Source: Ruminococcus sp. (GTDB lineage Bacteria > Bacillota > Clostridia > Oscillospirales > Ruminococcaceae). From it: a stretch of 16,745 nucleotides of DNA. This document shows positions 1 to 6,919 of this stretch, piece after piece. The notes below the pieces were generated by a model, which saw nothing but the letters and a program-made list of their open reading frames with translations, had not been told where the DNA came from and ran no database searches. The stretch's first letter is position 1. Each line of letters opens with the position of its first letter. The position numbers were made by a program, and so were the translations under genes. The stretch spans positions 11,788-28,532 of the forward strand of contig JAAVHM010000087.1 of the NCBI GenBank assembly GCA_014799675.1. The letters run 5' to 3'.

Positions 1-1427
1 GACATTACAGCGTCCTGAAGCTCCTCGTTGAGCTTGCGGAGCTGTCTTGCGGATTTCTGGAAGTTATCGAGCTTAAGTCCCTTGAGGTCGGGGTTTGATG
101 TAACCATTGCCTCGGTAATAACGATCTCTCCAACCAGATCAAGCAGCGTATCCAGCTTGTTCAGATTTACGGAAATAAGGGACTGCTTTGCTCCGCCTCC
201 AGTAGCGGGCTTCGGTGCAGCCGCCGCCGCGGGAGCAGGAGCTGCCGCAGGCTTGGGCGCGGCGGGCTTCGGTGCGGCAGGCTCGGCAGCCGCAGGAGCA
301 GGACTTGCCGCAGGAGCAGCCTCGGGAGCAGCCCCCGTTTCAGCCGAAGGAACTTCGATTATCTCGTAGGACTTAACGCTGGGCGTGTTCTCTATAGCCT
401 GAAGAACAGCCTTAGCCTTGTCGCTGCTGAAATGAACGAGGAAGCCCTCCTCAACTATTGTCTTAGCCGTCTCGGCATTGCTGTCAATGTCCGAAGGCTC
501 ATATGTAACACTGTCGCATACGTCCCTGACGTTGTTGACCACCAGTACCGCACGGAGATTTTCCATTTTGCAGTCGTCGTCGAAGTGTACTCTTACCGAG
601 GTTATTTCCTTAGCGGCAGCTCCGCCGGAATCGGCGCCTCTCTGAACGACCTCGCAGCCCTTTACGTTGGGAGTGGTCTTTATCGTTTCGATTATTTCGT
701 CGATAGTAACTCCGCCCAGGGGCTTGAACTTAACGTCAAAGCCGTTTGCCACGATGAGCTTTGCGGTCTCTCCGTTGGTCTCTATGTCAGGCGGTACGAA
801 CTCAAGCTTGGCGCAGGATTCGCTTATCCTGTTCACGACAAGCATAGCCCGCAGGTTCTCCATTTTGCATTCCTCTTCAAAGAATACCTTTACAGAGGTA
901 AGCTCGGAAGCGGGGGCGGCAGCGGGAGCAGCCGCAGGAGCAGCCGGCGCGCCGGAAGCGGCGTTTGCCGCAGGAGCAGGGGCAGCCGCGGCAGGCGCGG
1001 GAGCAGCCCCTACGCCGCCTTTAAGAACAGCGGCAAATTCCTCAATCTTGTTCATCTGCTCGGTAAAATCCGTAGGGGTATATTCGTCCTCCTGAATAAG
1101 TTCGATCTCAGCCTTTAAAAGGTCTGACGCGTTGAATACGAGGTCATACAGCTCATTCATTGATGAGATCACAGGATTGTCCTCACGGATGATGTAGAAC
1201 ATATCCTCGATAGCGTGAGCGAGCTTGGACATATTATCCAGACCCATCATAGCGGAAGAACCCTTTATCGTGTGCATGGTACGGAAGATCTCGTTGATCT
1301 CTTCTTCTCCGAAATTGCTCTCGTTCTCGGTTTTCATCAGAATTTGGTCAAGCTGTTCAAGAAGCGATGTGGTCTCAAAGACATACGCGTCCGCCATAGC
1401 TTCCATTCCTGCTTCAAATTTTGCCAT
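1..1427 (-). CDS. cheA: Chemotaxis histidine kinase CheA, N-terminal part (cut by window edge)
   Basis: CheA autophosphorylates on a histidine in response to chemoreceptors and passes the phosphate to CheY or CheB at the membrane receptor array. About 475 residues are visible; the ATPase and CheW-like domains lie beyond base 1. In order: an HPt/P1 domain (about 1-110) with the phospho-accepting His52 in MHTIKGSSAMMG; an Ala/Pro-rich linker (about 140-176); a P2-like domain (about 177-265) with EECKMENLRAMLVV; a second, clearly homologous P2-like domain (about 276-357) with DDCKMENLRAVLVV; a second Ala/Pro/Lys linker (358-412); and the start of the P3 dimerisation helices (LDTLLDLVGEIVITEAMV). 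The ATG at 1427 is preceded by an AGGTAGGTG Shine-Dalgarno. One P2 domain is the usual arrangement, so the duplication is notable. The family assignment is secure. Confidence 0.96.
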   Translation of the reverse strand, partial: MAKFEAGMEAMADAYVFETTSLLEQLDQILMKTENESNFGEEEINEIFRTMHTIKGSSAMMGLDNMSKLAHAIEDMFYIIREDNPVISSMNELYDLVFNASDLLKAEIELIQEDEYTPTDFTEQMNKIEEFAAVLKGGVGAAPAPAAAAPAPAANAASGAPAAPAAAPAAAPASELTSVKVFFEEECKMENLRAMLVVNRISESCAKLEFVPPDIETNGETAKLIVANGFDVKFKPLGGVTIDEIIETIKTTPNVKGCEVVQRGADSGGAAAKEITSVRVHFDDDCKMENLRAVLVVNNVRDVCDSVTYEPSDIDSNAETAKTIVEEGFLVHFSSDKAKAVLQAIENTPSVKSYEIIEVPSAETGAAPEAAPAASPAPAAAEPAAPKPAAPKPAAAPAPAAAAAPKPATGGGAKQSLISVNLNKLDTLLDLVGEIVITEAMVTSNPDLKGLKLDNFQKSARQLRKLNEELQDAVM

Positions 1428-1538
1428 AAAAACACCTACCTATCAGTTTATATTCGGAAGGACGCCGCCGTCTGCCGAACAGGTCCGGTCAGTAAGCGGA
1501 GACACAGTATGCTCCCGAAGATATAATTCACCATAATA

Positions 1539-1570
1539 TTTTATAGTATATCTTTAATTATACTATAAAA
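1539..1570. repeat. 12-bp perfect inverted repeat upstream of cheA
   Basis: TTTTATAGTATA at 1539-1550 is exactly complementary to TATACTATAAAA at 1559-1570, with an 8-bp spacer. It lies in the AT-rich region between the divergent cheA and FliK-like genes and covers the candidate cheA -10. It may be an operator or simply AT-rich structure. There is no strong GC stem, so an intrinsic terminator is unlikely. Confidence 0.5.
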
Positions 1571-1585
1571 AACTCTTTACTACAA
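1557..1585 (-). promoter_or_regulatory. Candidate cheA promoter
   Basis: Read on the minus strand there is a TATAAT (1557-1562) and a weak -35 TTGTAG (1580-1585), separated by 17 bp, about 130 bp upstream of the cheA start. The -10 is perfect but the -35 matches only three of six consensus bases. I do not see a clear sigma-D/sigma-28 type chemotaxis promoter. The -10 overlaps one arm of the inverted repeat at 1539-1570. Confidence 0.45.
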
Positions 1586-1715
1586 GCCAAAAATGTAATA
1601 TAATAAAAAAAAAGCTAAAAATTTTTTCGGTAGATTTTTGTTTATATTTAACAATAATTATTAATATTTGCAGAATTTTGTGAAATTTTGATGAATAATG
1701 TGTTTTTTGTGTTTT

Positions 1716-1728
1716 TTTATGCTATAAT
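1716..1728 (+). promoter_or_regulatory. Extended -10 promoter for the FliK-like gene
   Basis: TGCTATAAT (1720-1728) is a TGN-extended -10 element with a perfect TATAAT at 1723-1728. No good -35 lies 17 bp upstream, which is usual for extended -10 promoters. Transcription would begin around 1735, just inside the inverted repeat at 1730-1843, so the repeat would form the mRNA leader. Confidence 0.5.
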
Positions 1729-1729
1729 A

Positions 1730-1843
1730 GAAGCTAGAAGATAGAGGCCAGAGGATAGAATAGTTAGTTTCCAGTAAATTACATTTTCCCGTTTCCTAAC
1801 GTCTCCCGATCTCTGACCTCCAGCCTCTAAAAAATCTAGCTTC
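1730..1843. repeat. Imperfect inverted repeat, purine/pyrimidine AGAGG-type family
   Basis: GAAGCTAGA (1730-1738) pairs with TCTAGCTTC (1835-1843). Further in, AGAGGC (1743-1748) pairs with GCCTCT (1823-1828). The left arm is purine-rich (AGATAGAGGCCAGAGGATAG) and the right arm is pyrimidine-rich. It resembles the repeats at 8910-8943 and 13918-14000. Its right end abuts the Shine-Dalgarno AAGGAG (1848-1853) of the downstream gene. Confidence 0.7.
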
Positions 1844-1863
1844 CAGCAAGGAGTAAATGGATT

Positions 1864-3711
1864 ATGTCGGAAATGCTCAGAGTTACCACTCCGGTAGCCC
1901 CCAAGGATTACAACATGAATCAGAATGTCAAGCCCCAAGCCCCCGAGCAGGTCTTTGAGCTTGGCAACGTCGAATATATCAACAAAGCCAACGCCCGCGA
2001 CGACCAGCTTGCCGAGCAGAACCTCAAGGACGGCGGCGGTACGGGTCTGCCCAAGCTTCAGACGGCTGTGGCTAAAGACCCCGCTATGTCCTCGATACTG
2101 CTTAAGGGTCTGATAAGCGGCTCTGCTCTGGACATACTACGTCAGTCGGGAAACGCCGAGCTTCTGAACAAGGTGACGGAATTTGCGGGAGAGATAATGC
2201 TTATGCCCGACGCCGATGAGATAACCGCGGATATACTCCGCCAGCAGGAGGAAGCTACGGTTTTCAGCGACCCTCTCTGGTCGGAGCTTAAGGATATGCT
2301 TTCGGGCTTGAACGGCAGTCCCGTCGGGGAGGAGCTTGCCATGGCTGTGCTGGATTTTGCCAAAGCCACCGCCGCCGCGGACGCAAGGGAAAGCATACTC
2401 ACGTCCATATCGGAGAGCCTCCGTTACCTTGCGGGGGAGACTGCCCAGAGCCGCGAAATAATGGAGCTGCTCAACCAGACCGCCGACAGGCTCAACGCAT
2501 ACAATTTCACCGAAGTAAGACAGGACGTTCTTTCCCTTGTAAATTATTTGCAGGACAGTCTTTTGCTCAGCGACAAGACGCAAAATCTGCTTTCACTTAT
2601 TACATACAATCTGTCACGGTTCAACAACAGCAGTACGGCTGTTGCGGAAAGCTTCCGCGCCGTGGTCAGCATGACCCAGGATCCCGAGACGGCGGAAAAG
2701 CTTGAAACGCTGTTTACAAAGTTTATTGAGAACTCAAAGCTGCCGCTTGATGTTAAGATCGCCGCTATGGAGGACACACACGCTTCCTCGGCGGTGATGT
2801 CCATGACAATGCTCACCGAGCGCGTCGCGAACGCACTGGACAGCGCAACAAAGGATATGTCTCCCGCACAGCTTGAAAAGCTTACCGAGGACTTGAGCAA
2901 GCTTACCGAGGAGCTGAACACGCTTGCCGAAAGCTCCGAAAACACGGGCGGCATTGAAATAAAGCAGGGGGTTTCCTTTATAAGGAAAATGATCGCCCCC
3001 CTTGTGCCTGACAATATGAAAGGCGCGGTAAACACCCTGCTCAGGAATTTTGAGGGCGACAAGAACCTTAACACACTTATAGACCGTTTAAGCGTTATAG
3101 TGAACCGCATGGAGAACCTTGACGCAAAGATAATAATGGCGCAAAGCATAAATCAGGTCCTTTCCCAGATGGCTCTTGCGGAGGGAATAAATTACAAGCC
3201 CCCCACGACAATGGAGAATATGCTTGATTTTCTTGTAAAGAATATAAACGACCCGTCTCTTAAATCACTGTCGGCGCTGAACAGGGGAGAAATGCTTCAG
3301 GGGCTTCTGACCTCGCCGGGAGTGTTCTCGCCGCTGCTGCACTTTATGATACCTATGAATATGGACGGCACAAAGGCTTTCGGAGAGCTTTGGGCTGACC
3401 CCGACGCGGGGAACGGCGAACCGGGAAGCGAAAACGACAAGCACCTTTTCCTCTGCTTTGAGATAGAGGAAGCGGGTTATTTTGAAATGGAGCTTTACGC
3501 AAGGGGCAGGAGCATAAACATATCCCTGCTTTGTCCCGAGGGAAGCGAGAGAAGATACCTGCCGCTGAAGGAAATGATCCCTGTAATAGCTTCGGCGAAC
3601 GGCTACAACGCGGAAAAAATGATAATTTCGCCGTTACAGAAAAAGCGTGACCTGAACAAGGTATTCCCCAAGCTGAACGAACGTAAAAACAGCTTGAACG
3701 TAAGCGCGTAA
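1864..3711 (+). CDS. FliK-like (flagellar hook-length control-like) protein, YlqG-like
   Basis: This is a 615-residue, mostly helical, soluble protein with no signal peptide or membrane segment. The ATG at 1864 follows AAGGAG (1848-1853) by 10 bases. The central part (about 90-500) is long and helix-rich with no motif I recognise. The last 110 residues contain an alternating strand pattern (HLFLCFEIEEAGYFEMEL, then a stretch ending SINISLLCP) that resembles the Flg_hook domain at the C-terminus of FliK. The call rests on that resemblance and on the next gene, an FlhB C-terminal-like protein. In Bacillus, ylqG and ylqH form a comparable pair outside the main flagellar operon. FliK normally sets hook length by acting on FlhB; whether this homologue does so is inference. 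It could instead be an uncharacterised family. Confidence 0.5.
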   Translation: MSEMLRVTTPVAPKDYNMNQNVKPQAPEQVFELGNVEYINKANARDDQLAEQNLKDGGGTGLPKLQTAVAKDPAMSSILLKGLISGSALDILRQSGNAELLNKVTEFAGEIMLMPDADEITADILRQQEEATVFSDPLWSELKDMLSGLNGSPVGEELAMAVLDFAKATAAADARESILTSISESLRYLAGETAQSREIMELLNQTADRLNAYNFTEVRQDVLSLVNYLQDSLLLSDKTQNLLSLITYNLSRFNNSSTAVAESFRAVVSMTQDPETAEKLETLFTKFIENSKLPLDVKIAAMEDTHASSAVMSMTMLTERVANALDSATKDMSPAQLEKLTEDLSKLTEELNTLAESSENTGGIEIKQGVSFIRKMIAPLVPDNMKGAVNTLLRNFEGDKNLNTLIDRLSVIVNRMENLDAKIIMAQSINQVLSQMALAEGINYKPPTTMENMLDFLVKNINDPSLKSLSALNRGEMLQGLLTSPGVFSPLLHFMIPMNMDGTKAFGELWADPDAGNGEPGSENDKHLFLCFEIEEAGYFEMELYARGRSINISLLCPEGSERRYLPLKEMIPVIASANGYNAEKMIISPLQKKRDLNKVFPKLNERKNSLNVSA

Positions 3712-3721
3712 ACAGTTTACA

Positions 3722-3803
3722 GTTGATAGTTGACAGTTGACAGTTATTGTCAGCCGTTGAGTGTCAACTGTACACTATCAACTATCAACTGTCAACTATC
3801 AAC
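3722..3803. repeat. TTGACAG/TTGATAG heptad inverted repeat
   Basis: Heptads of GTTGACA and GTTGATA run from 3722 to 3743. A 19-base stretch at 3722-3740 is perfectly complementary to 3785-3803, and further heptads occur between the arms. The element fills almost the whole gap between the two flagellar-type genes. Its right end stops one base before the GGAGG Shine-Dalgarno (3805-3809) of the next gene. If transcribed it would form a strong stem just upstream of the ribosome binding site. Confidence 0.85.
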
Positions 3804-3816
3804 CGGAGGTTTTATT

Positions 3817-4098
3817 ATGCCTGTATACAGAGGAAAAAAGCCCAGCAACGCCGCGGTTGCTCTTAAATACAATCCCGAAAAGGACTACACCCCTATAGTT
3901 GTAGCCACGGGACAGGGTCATGTTGCGGAAAAAATAATAAATCTTGCGGACGAAAACGGCGTCCCCGTATATCGGGACGACTCCACCGCCGCTTTGCTCA
4001 CCATGCTCAACGTGGGGCAGGGCATACCTCCCGAGCTTTATCAGGTGGTGGCGGGGATATATGTGCAGGTCATGAAAATTGCTAAGGAAAATCAGTGA
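3817..4098 (+). CDS. FlhB C-terminal-like export-switch protein (EscU/YscU/FlhB family, YlqH-like)
   Basis: This 93-residue protein corresponds only to the cytoplasmic C-terminal domain of FlhB, with no transmembrane part. Recognisable segments are AAVALKYNPEKDYTPIVVA, HVAEKIINLADENGVPVY and IPPELYQVVAGIYVQV, which follow the FlhB_C pattern. FlhB cleaves itself at an NPTH motif. The equivalent N-terminal position here reads PSNA, so no autocleavage is expected. This matches B. subtilis YlqH-type stand-alone proteins. The ATG at 3817 has GGAGG (3805-3809) at 7-base spacing. An in-frame start at 3730 would lie inside the repeat and lacks a ribosome binding site, so I rejected it. The gene is probably co-transcribed with the FliK-like gene. 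Its function is unproven; it may modulate type III export or have a non-flagellar role. Confidence 0.85.
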   Translation: MPVYRGKKPSNAAVALKYNPEKDYTPIVVATGQGHVAEKIINLADENGVPVYRDDSTAALLTMLNVGQGIPPELYQVVAGIYVQVMKIAKENQ

Positions 4099-4128
4099 GG
4101 TTGTTGTGAAAAAATCGACAATTGGTTC

Positions 4129-4204
4129 TGTAGGGCGGGGGCTCTGCTCCCGCCTTTTGAACAATTTCGATACAATAAAGGCGGGAGCAAGCCCCCGCCC
4201 TACA
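4129..4204. repeat. GC-rich double-hairpin dispersed repeat, copy A
   Basis: TGTAGGGCGGGGGC (4129-4142) pairs with GCCCCCGCCCTACA (4191-4204). Inside, GCTCCCGCCTTT (4146-4157) pairs with AAAGGCGGGAGC (4177-4188). The asymmetric spacers are TCT on the left and AA on the right. Each half can also fold alone (GGCGGG with CCCGCC). It is a non-coding element of 76 bp between the FlhB-like gene and the first lipoprotein. A second copy in reverse orientation lies at 14303-14380. Confidence 0.85.
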
Positions 4205-4238
4205 ATTGTATTAAATTTTGTGAGGAATGAAGCAGATT

Positions 4239-5108
4239 ATGAAAAAATCAGCATTAGCGGTTTTGGCGGCGATTTTCGTTCTTTCCCTTTCCTCCTGCAA
4301 TAATCCTGCGGCAGAGGAGCAGGTCACGGCAGAAACCGTACAGACAACTATTGCCGAAACAGCGGCGGAAATTACCGAAGCCGAGACGGAGACCACGACC
4401 ACGACTGCGGAAACAACTTCCGAGACCACGGAAACCACCACAACAGTTACCGAGACAGAAAAGGTCTGCACTTGCGAAAGCGAATTTCAGCACGCCTGCT
4501 GTGAATATCTTAACGGACTTAATTTCCTTGCAGGCGGCATTTATTACGACGACATCAACGGCGACGACAAGCCCGAGGCTGTAATTGAAATAAATCCGTT
4601 TGAGATGACATACGTGCTTTACGAAAACGAAAGCGGTTTTCAGGTTTTGGATCTCGAAACTATGTCGTCTTGGGGAGCAGTGAGGTATATTGCAGATACA
4701 AGGCAGATAATATACAGTCCCGAATTCGGTCATAACTCTTGGGGAACGTACGGTCATGGATTTTACTGCATATATGATTGGAACGGTTCCGATTATGAAG
4801 TGTCTTTTGAAATGTACCGCGCGGGCGGAAGTTATTACGAAAAAGACGGCGTTGGGTACGCCGATTACGGTCAGGCTTACATAGACGGCGAAGAGGTTGA
4901 CAACGATACCTATGAAGTCAAGCTTGCGGAATTTGAAAAGATAATAGAAGAAACCGACTATTTCCCGATAGTATATATTTATGACAAGGACTATGGTTTA
5001 AACCCCGACCCCTATACGTATATAAATTATATCAAGGAAAATTTTCCCTGCTTTGACAACTGGGGTATTGCCCCCGACGCCGCAGGAATAATACAAGGCA
5101 TCGATTAA
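4239..5108 (+). CDS. Putative lipoprotein with Thr/Glu linker, paralogue 1
   Basis: This is a 289-residue secreted lipoprotein of unknown function. It has a Lys-Lys start, a hydrophobic core and the lipobox LSSC ending at Cys20, indicating signal peptidase II cleavage and attachment to the outer face of the membrane. Residues about 24-75 are a Thr/Glu/Ala-rich spacer. The C-terminal domain begins near residue 77 (CTC) and carries an acidic turn DINGDDKPEAV (about 105-115), resembling the DxNGD calcium-binding turns of FG-GAP/VCBS-type proteins. I chose ATG 4239 over ATG 4227 because its N-terminus and its GAGG spacing match paralogue 2; GAGG at 4222-4225 is too close to 4227. It is followed 72 bp later by its paralogue. 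No enzymatic motif is visible. Confidence 0.8.
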   Translation: MKKSALAVLAAIFVLSLSSCNNPAAEEQVTAETVQTTIAETAAEITEAETETTTTTAETTSETTETTTTVTETEKVCTCESEFQHACCEYLNGLNFLAGGIYYDDINGDDKPEAVIEINPFEMTYVLYENESGFQVLDLETMSSWGAVRYIADTRQIIYSPEFGHNSWGTYGHGFYCIYDWNGSDYEVSFEMYRAGGSYYEKDGVGYADYGQAYIDGEEVDNDTYEVKLAEFEKIIEETDYFPIVYIYDKDYGLNPDPYTYINYIKENFPCFDNWGIAPDAAGIIQGID

Positions 5109-5180
5109 AAATGTAAATAAAAAATCTGCGTCAAAATCATATGCTTTTGCAATGGAAAAGTTAAGAGGTGTAAAACGGCT

Positions 5181-5999
5181 ATGAAAAAATCAGCATTAGC
5201 GATATTAGCGGCAATTTTTGCACTTTCTCTTGCTTCCTGCGGCAATACTGCGGCAGATGAGCAAACATTGGCAGAAATTGAGCAGACAACGCTTGCCGAA
5301 ACAGCGGCGGAAATTACCGAAGCCGAGACGGAGACAACGACCACAACTGCGGAAACAACTTCCGAAACAACAACGGAAGCGGAGACCGAAACAGAACCCG
5401 CCGAATGTCATTGTCCTACCGAGTGGCAGCACGCCTATTCCGAATATATGAACGAGCTTACAGTAATTGCAGGCGGAGTTTATTTTAGTGACATTAATGG
5501 CGACGAAATACCCGAAGCTGTAATTTCAAAATGGACGTCGGACAAAGACACTATAATTCTGTATTATAACGACAACGGAATGGGTGAACTGCATCTTGAG
5601 CCGAACCCGAACTGGGCTTATGTGGATTATATCCCCGATACAATGCAGATACTTTTCTGCCCCTTTTATGGTCATACTACAGGAACATGGGGTTATGAGG
5701 AATATTATCTTTTCAGCTGGAACGGCTCGGACTATGAAGAAACCTCCACAATCTACAGAGAATCGGGGATTTACGGTATCTGTGACGGCATTGAATATGA
5801 AGAACTTGGTCAAGCCTACATAGACGGCAAAGAGGTTGATAACGATACCTTTGAGGTAAAGCTTGCGGAATTTGAAAAGCTAAGAGACGAAAATAATTAT
5901 TTCCCCATTGTAAAGCCCGACGACGAAAATTTTGAAAGCTATATGAAAGAGAATTTCCCCTGTTTTGACAACTGGGATATTGTATATTATAATGATTGA
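5181..5999 (+). CDS. Putative lipoprotein with Thr/Glu linker, paralogue 2
   Basis: This 272-residue tandem paralogue of the preceding gene has the same layout. It has the signal peptide MKKSALAILAAIFALSLASC with lipobox LASC (Cys20), a Thr/Glu linker (about 25-75), and a C-terminal domain with CHC, an acidic DINGDEIPEAV turn (about 104-114) and the conserved ending NFPCFDNW. The linker DNA is nearly identical to the upstream copy (43-base exact match, 5293-5335 with 4351-4393), while the C-terminal domains are more diverged. The Shine-Dalgarno AGAGG (5164-5168) is about 12 bases before the ATG. The stop codon overlaps the ribosome binding site of tatD, so the two are likely co-transcribed. 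The function is unknown; an exported calcium- or carbohydrate-related role is only a guess. Confidence 0.8.
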   Translation: MKKSALAILAAIFALSLASCGNTAADEQTLAEIEQTTLAETAAEITEAETETTTTTAETTSETTTEAETETEPAECHCPTEWQHAYSEYMNELTVIAGGVYFSDINGDEIPEAVISKWTSDKDTIILYYNDNGMGELHLEPNPNWAYVDYIPDTMQILFCPFYGHTTGTWGYEEYYLFSWNGSDYEETSTIYRESGIYGICDGIEYEELGQAYIDGKEVDNDTFEVKLAEFEKLRDENNYFPIVKPDDENFESYMKENFPCFDNWDIVYYND

Positions 6000-6008
6000 G
6001 GTAATTTT

Positions 6009-6779
6009 ATGTTAGAATTTATAGACAGCCACGCCCACTATGACGCTGAACAGTTCGACCCCGACAGGGAAGAATTGCTGAACCGCATACACGAGGGCGG
6101 CGTTCTTAAAATAGTAAATATGGGCTGTAACCTGGAGCGTTCCCGCCTTTCGGTGGAGTATGCCGAAAAGTTTCCCTTTGTCTATGCGGCTGTGGGAATC
6201 CACCCCGAGGACGTGGAGGGTATGCCCGAGGATTACCTTGACCGGATAAAAAAATGGGCAGTCCTGCCGAAAACCGTTGCTATCGGCGAAATCGGTCTGG
6301 ACTACCATTATGAGGGTTACGACCCCGATTTGCAGAAGCGTATTTTTGAGGAACAGCTTGACTTGGCGGAGGAGCTTTCTCTGCCCGTTGTGATACATTC
6401 CCGTGACGCTACAGAGGACTGCATGAATATCCTCCGCAAGCGTGGTAAAGTAAGCGGCGTTATGCACTGCTTTTCGGGTTCGGCGGAGACTGCAAAGCAA
6501 GTCCTTGCCCTTGGAATGAACATCAGCTTCACTGGAGTGCTGACGTTCAAAAACGCAAGGAAAGCCATAGAAGCTTTGGAGGTCGTCCCCCTTGAAAGAT
6601 TAATGCTTGAAACGGACTGCCCCTACATGGCTCCCGAGCCGAACAGGGGAAAGCGGTGCGACAGCAGTATGATCGTACACATAATTGAAAAAATTGCAGA
6701 GGTAAAGGGAGTTCCCCCCGAATTGGTTGCAAAGCAGACTACAGAAAATACCTTGAATTTGTTCTATAAAATGAAATAA
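6009..6779 (+). CDS. tatD: TatD-family metal-dependent DNase/hydrolase
   Basis: TatD proteins are cytoplasmic metal-dependent TIM-barrel nucleases, reported to act in 3'-5' DNA trimming, repair and D-Tyr-tRNA-related quality control. At 256 residues it has the family's usual length and a complete metal site: DSHAH (His8, His10), GEIGLDYH (Glu94), VVIHSRDA (His130), VMHCFSGS (His153) and ETDCPYMAPEPNRGKR (Asp203). The ATG at 6009 is preceded by TGAGGT at good spacing, and this overlaps the stop of the upstream lipoprotein gene. Although it shares a transcript with the lipoproteins, I see no functional link. The gene ends directly at a strong terminator. The exact subfamily (TatD or YcfH-like) cannot be settled from sequence reading alone. 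Confidence 0.95.
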   Translation: MLEFIDSHAHYDAEQFDPDREELLNRIHEGGVLKIVNMGCNLERSRLSVEYAEKFPFVYAAVGIHPEDVEGMPEDYLDRIKKWAVLPKTVAIGEIGLDYHYEGYDPDLQKRIFEEQLDLAEELSLPVVIHSRDATEDCMNILRKRGKVSGVMHCFSGSAETAKQVLALGMNISFTGVLTFKNARKAIEALEVVPLERLMLETDCPYMAPEPNRGKRCDSSMIVHIIEKIAEVKGVPPELVAKQTTENTLNLFYKMK

Positions 6780-6810
6780 AAAGGTGCAGAAAAAATTTTT
6801 CTGCACCTTT
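6780..6810. terminator. Bidirectional intrinsic terminator between tatD and the pullulanase gene
   Basis: AAAGGTGCAGAAAAA and TTTTTCTGCACCTTT form a perfect 15-bp stem with a single central base. On the plus strand AATTTTTAAT follows, and on the minus strand CACCTTTTTATT. It starts at the tatD stop codon and should end the plus-strand operon. It may also catch read-through from the convergent pullulanase gene. Confidence 0.85.
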
Positions 6811-6838
6811 AATTTTTAATAATCTGAATGTAAAACCC

Positions 6839-6854
6839 GCCCCCTTGAGGGGGC
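6839..6854 (-). terminator. Possible pullulanase terminator hairpin
   Basis: GCCCCCTTGAGGGGGC is a perfect 7-bp stem with a 2-base gap. On the minus strand it is followed by GGGTTTTAC. It lies 65 bp beyond the pullulanase stop. The T-run is short, so the hairpin at 6780-6810 may be the effective terminator. Confidence 0.45.
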
Positions 6855-6919
6855 ATATACAAAATAAATAATTGTTGTATTTAATATTGGGGGTGACATT
6901 CGCCGCGGGGCGTTCCCCG

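Noticed and set aside
432..1118. Long plus-strand open frames opposite cheA
   Set aside because: They are antisense to a clear CheA, arise from its Ala/Pro-rich codons, and lack family motifs or ribosome binding sites.
3722..3803. Short repeats considered as a CRISPR array
   Set aside because: Units are only 7 bases, there are no unique spacers, and no cas genes are present.
3730..3816. Upstream in-frame start for the FlhB-like protein
   Set aside because: This stretch is the heptad inverted repeat; GGAGG sits correctly only for ATG 3817.
4207..5344. Minus-strand Val/Ser-rich open frames opposite the lipoprotein linkers
   Set aside because: They mirror the Thr/Glu codon repeats of the real genes and have no ribosome binding sites.
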